Of a DNA stretch of 35,000 nt, positions 32,676 to 35,000 are shown in pieces. The position numbers were made by a program, and so were the translations under genes. This stretch comes from Methanosarcinales archaeon Methan_01. Lineage in GTDB: Archaea; Halobacteriota; Methanosarcinia; Methanotrichales; Methanotrichaceae. How positions within the stretch are numbered: the stretch's first letter is position 1; the number at the start of each line of letters is the position of its first letter. Location of the stretch: assembly GCA_001602645.1 (NCBI GenBank), contig LUYE01000004.1, forward strand, positions 1 through 35,000, read 5' to 3'. The notes beneath the pieces were generated by a model, which did no database searches, was not told where the DNA came from, and was given only the letters and a program-made list of their open reading frames with translations.

Positions 32676-33449
32676 ATGGCATACAAACCCCAATATTATC
32701 CCGGCACCACGTCTGTCGGCAAGAACAGACGCAAGCACATGTCTGGCGATCTGGAGAAGCTGAGAGACATCTCCGACGCCGACGTTGTAACCATCATGGG
32801 CCACAGGGCCCCCGGTGCAGACTACCCCAGCACCCACCCGCCCCTGGCTGAGATGGGAGAGCCCGACTGTCCCATAAGGCAGATCGTCACGCCCACCCCC
32901 GGCGCCGCTGCTGGAGACAGGATCAGGTACTCCCAGTTCGCTGACTCCATGTACAACGCCCCCGCCATCCCCTACTTCAGGAGCTACTGGGCGGCCATCA
33001 ACTGCAGAGGCTCAGACCCCGGCACCCTCTCCGGCCGACAGATCGTCGAGGCCAGAGAGAGAGACATTGAGCAGTACACCAAGATCATGATGGACACCGA
33101 GATGTGCGATCCCGCTCTCGCCACCATGAGGGGCTGCACCGTCCACGGCCACTCCCTGAGGCTCGACGAGGACGGCATGATGTTCGACATGCTCGCCAGG
33201 ACTGAGCTCGGGTCCGACGGCAACGTATACTACGTCAAGGACCAGGTCGGCATCCCCCTGGACAGAAAGGTCAACGCCGGAAAGCCGATGAGCGAGGCAG
33301 AGGCGAAGAAGAGGACCACCATCTTCAGGTGCGACAACGTCTCCTTCGGTGGACCCTGCACCGCAGACAAGAGGACCCTCGACGAGGGTCTGGTCACCCT
33401 CCACCACATGTGGGAGCGGAGAAGCAAGTGGGGATTCAGGCCAGAGTAA
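32676..33449 (+). CDS. mcrG: Methyl-coenzyme M reductase gamma subunit
   Basis: McrG contributes to the active-site channel and the F430 pocket. The 257-aa protein begins MAYKPQYYPGTTSVGKNRRK and contains VTIMGHRAPGADYPSTHPPL and the GCTVHGHSLRLDEDGMMFDM segment, as in the family. AAGGAGGTTA precedes ATG 32676, and mcrA follows after 16 bases. Confidence 0.98.
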   Translation: MAYKPQYYPGTTSVGKNRRKHMSGDLEKLRDISDADVVTIMGHRAPGADYPSTHPPLAEMGEPDCPIRQIVTPTPGAAAGDRIRYSQFADSMYNAPAIPYFRSYWAAINCRGSDPGTLSGRQIVEARERDIEQYTKIMMDTEMCDPALATMRGCTVHGHSLRLDEDGMMFDMLARTELGSDGNVYYVKDQVGIPLDRKVNAGKPMSEAEAKKRTTIFRCDNVSFGGPCTADKRTLDEGLVTLHHMWERRSKWGFRPE

Positions 33450-33465
33450 ATGGTGGTGATTAAAG

Positions 33466-35000
33466 ATGGGAAAGATTCACACTAAAAAGCTGTTCGTAAA
33501 GGCTTTGAACAAGAAGTTCGGAAAGGACTTCGACCTCAGCGGGACGAAGACCGTCTACGAGAGGCTTGGTCCCGAGCAGAACGCCCGTAAGAGGGAGTTC
33601 ATGGAGGCCTCCAAGAAGCTGGAGGGCAAGCGTGGCATCTCCATGTACAACCCCTACCTCCACGCCGGCGGCGTGCCGCTGGGCCAGAGGCAGCTCGTCC
33701 CCTACAAGCTCTCCACCACGGAGTACATCGTAGAGGGTGACGACCTCCACTTCGTCAACAACCCCGCCATGCAGCAGATGTGGGACGACATCCGAAGGAC
33801 GATCGTCGTCGGTCTGGACATGGCCCACGAGGTGCTGGAGAAGCGTCTGGGTAAAGAGGTCACCCCCGAGACGATCAACAACTACCTCGAGATCCTCAAC
33901 CACGCCATGCCCGGCGCAGCCGTGGTCCAGGAGCACATGGTCGAGACCCACCCCGCCCTCGTCGACGACTGTAACGTCCGGATGTTCACCGGCGACGACG
34001 ACCTGGCGGACGAGATCGACGACCAGTACCTGATCGACATCAACAAGCTCTTCCCCGCCGAGCAGGCTGAGGAGATAAAGGCAGCCATGGGCAAGACCTC
34101 CTGGCAGGCCATCCACATCCCCACCATCGTCTCCAGGACCTGCGACGGCGGTACCACCTCCAGGTGGAGCGCCATGCAGCTCTCCATGACCTTCATCGAC
34201 GCCTACAACATGTGCGCCGGTGAGGCCGCTGTGGCTGACCTCGCCTTCGCCGCGAAGCACGCCGCCGTCATCCAGATGGCCGACATGCTCCCCGCGAGGA
34301 GGGCCCGAGGCCCCAACGAGCCCGGTGGACTATCCTTCGGCTTCCTCGCCGACATGGTCCAGACCTCCAGGGTCAAGGCCTTCGACCCGCCCCAGGTCTC
34401 CCTGAACGTCGTCGCCGCCGGCGCGATGCTCTACGACCAGATCTGGCTCGGCAGCTACATGTCCGGTGGTGTCGGGTTCACCCAGTACGCCACGGCCGCC
34501 TACACCAACGACGTCCTGGACGACTTCTCCTACTACGCCTGCGACTACGGCGTGGACAAGTTCGGCGACTGGGGCAAGGCTCCCGCCACCCTGGAGACCT
34601 CCAAGGACATCGCCACCGAGACGACCCTCTACGCCATGGAGCAGTACGAGTCCTTCCCGACCCTGCTGGAGGACCACTTCGGCGGTTCCCAGAGGTCCGC
34701 GGTCATGGCCGCCGCCAGCGCCATCGGCTCTGCCTGCCTGACCGGAAACAGCCAGTCCGGCCTCGCCGCCTGGTACCTCAGCCACCTGATCCACAAGGAC
34801 GGCTGGGGCAGGATGGGCTTCTTCGGATACGACCTGCAGGACCAGTGCGGTCCGACCAACGTCTTCAGCTACCAGGGCGACGAGGGGAGCCCCCTCGAGC
34901 TGAGAGGCGCGAACTATCCGAACTACGCCATGAACGTCGGCCACCAGGGCGAGTATGCAGGCATCTCCAGCGCCGCTCACGCGGGCCGCTTCGACGCCTA
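33466..35000 (+). CDS. mcrA: Methyl-coenzyme M reductase alpha subunit, 3' truncated by the window
   Basis: McrA holds the nickel-F430 site. The first 511 residues are present, about nine-tenths of the usual length. By alignment to the known enzyme, Gln155 ([10 protein letters not shown]) is the lower nickel ligand, His265 the methylhistidine (AFAAKHAAV), Arg279 the methylarginine ([10 protein letters not shown]) and Gln409 the methylglutamine position (FGGSQRSA). Gly454 ([10 protein letters not shown]) is the thioglycine, Asp459 the didehydroaspartate position and Cys461 the S-methylcysteine position. These assignments mark the expected sites; whether each modification occurs cannot be seen. 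The ATG has a GGTGGTG site about nine bases upstream. Confidence 0.98.
   Translation, partial: MGKIHTKKLFVKALNKKFGKDFDLSGTKTVYERLGPEQNARKREFMEASKKLEGKRGISMYNPYLHAGGVPLGQRQLVPYKLSTTEYIVEGDDLHFVNNPAMQQMWDDIRRTIVVGLDMAHEVLEKRLGKEVTPETINNYLEILNHAMPGAAVVQEHMVETHPALVDDCNVRMFTGDDDLADEIDDQYLIDINKLFPAEQAEEIKAAMGKTSWQAIHIPTIVSRTCDGGTTSRWSAMQLSMTFIDAYNMCAGEAAVADLAFAAKHAAVIQMADMLPARRARGPNEPGGLSFGFLADMVQTSRVKAFDPPQVSLNVVAAGAMLYDQIWLGSYMSGGVGFTQYATAAYTNDVLDDFSYYACDYGVDKFGDWGKAPATLETSKDIATETTLYAMEQYESFPTLLEDHFGGSQRSAVMAAASAIGSACLTGNSQSGLAAWYLSHLIHKDGWGRMGFFGYDLQDQCGPTNVFSYQGDEGSPLELRGANYPNYAMNVGHQGEYAGISSAAHAGRFDA

Noticed and set aside
1-35000. CRISPR array or intact insertion sequence
   Set aside because: No regularly spaced repeats and no transposase gene are visible in the window.

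Overview
The window is part of the genome of a methanogenic archaeon. Its right edge carries a methyl-coenzyme M reductase operon (mcrB, mcrD, mcrG and the first 511 codons of mcrA), and its left half is an archaeal-type ribosomal protein operon. The order mcrBDGA without mcrC, the high GC content, and the McrA sequence suggest the acetoclastic genus Methanothrix (Methanosaeta), possibly a high-GC species such as M. harundinacea. That assignment is an inference from gene order and composition; no search was run.

Positions 1 to 16213 are almost entirely minus strand. Transcription apparently starts at a TATA box near 16208 and runs leftward through a SPOUT-family methyltransferase, uL3, uL4, uL23, uL2, uS19, uL22, uS3, uL29, RNase P component 1, uS17, uL14, uL24, eS4, uL5, uS14, uS8, uL6, eL32, eL19, uL18, uS5, uL30, uL15, SecY, a DUF106/EMC3-like membrane insertase, cytidylate kinase, the pseudouridine synthase Cbf5, and an intron-containing tRNA-Ser(GGA). 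Most neighbours touch or overlap by 1 to 4 bases (ATGA, GTGA, TGATG). Several starts are TTG or GTG with good ribosome binding sites. The cluster makes ribosomal proteins together with the translocon and insertase that receive nascent membrane proteins.

Positions 16387 to 22490 form an accessory stretch. It holds a TIR-domain protein with a C-terminal zinc ribbon, a nested palindromic element with hairpins resembling IS200/IS605 ends, an Xre-ImmA/IrrE regulator-protease overlapping a PIN-domain gene (toxin-antitoxin-like), a frameshifted GNAT acetyltransferase, a TRAM-domain RNA-binding protein, two small unknown genes behind a strong promoter, a hotdog thioesterase, an intact GNAT acetyltransferase and a winged-helix regulator. 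Between 22489 and 22847 lies a promoter, a structured stretch and a T-rich end that together look like an undescribed non-coding RNA gene.

Positions 22848 to 30198 hold housekeeping genes, mostly minus strand: a CDP-alcohol phosphatidyltransferase, an Lrp/AsnC regulator translationally coupled to an aminotransferase, a small secreted protein, tRNA-Thr(TGT), an NcsA/TtuA-type tRNA thiolase, pelota, tRNA-Asn(GTT) and a CAT-anticodon tRNA on the plus strand, and topoisomerase IA. A single TATA box apparently serves both pelota and the tRNA pair.

Positions 30199 to 35000 are an AT-rich control region followed by the mcr operon on the plus strand. The control region has a direct repeat just upstream of the promoter and a leader of about 120 nt with a perfect hairpin. 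The operon encodes the three subunits of the terminal methane-forming enzyme plus the accessory protein McrD; mcrA runs off the right edge.
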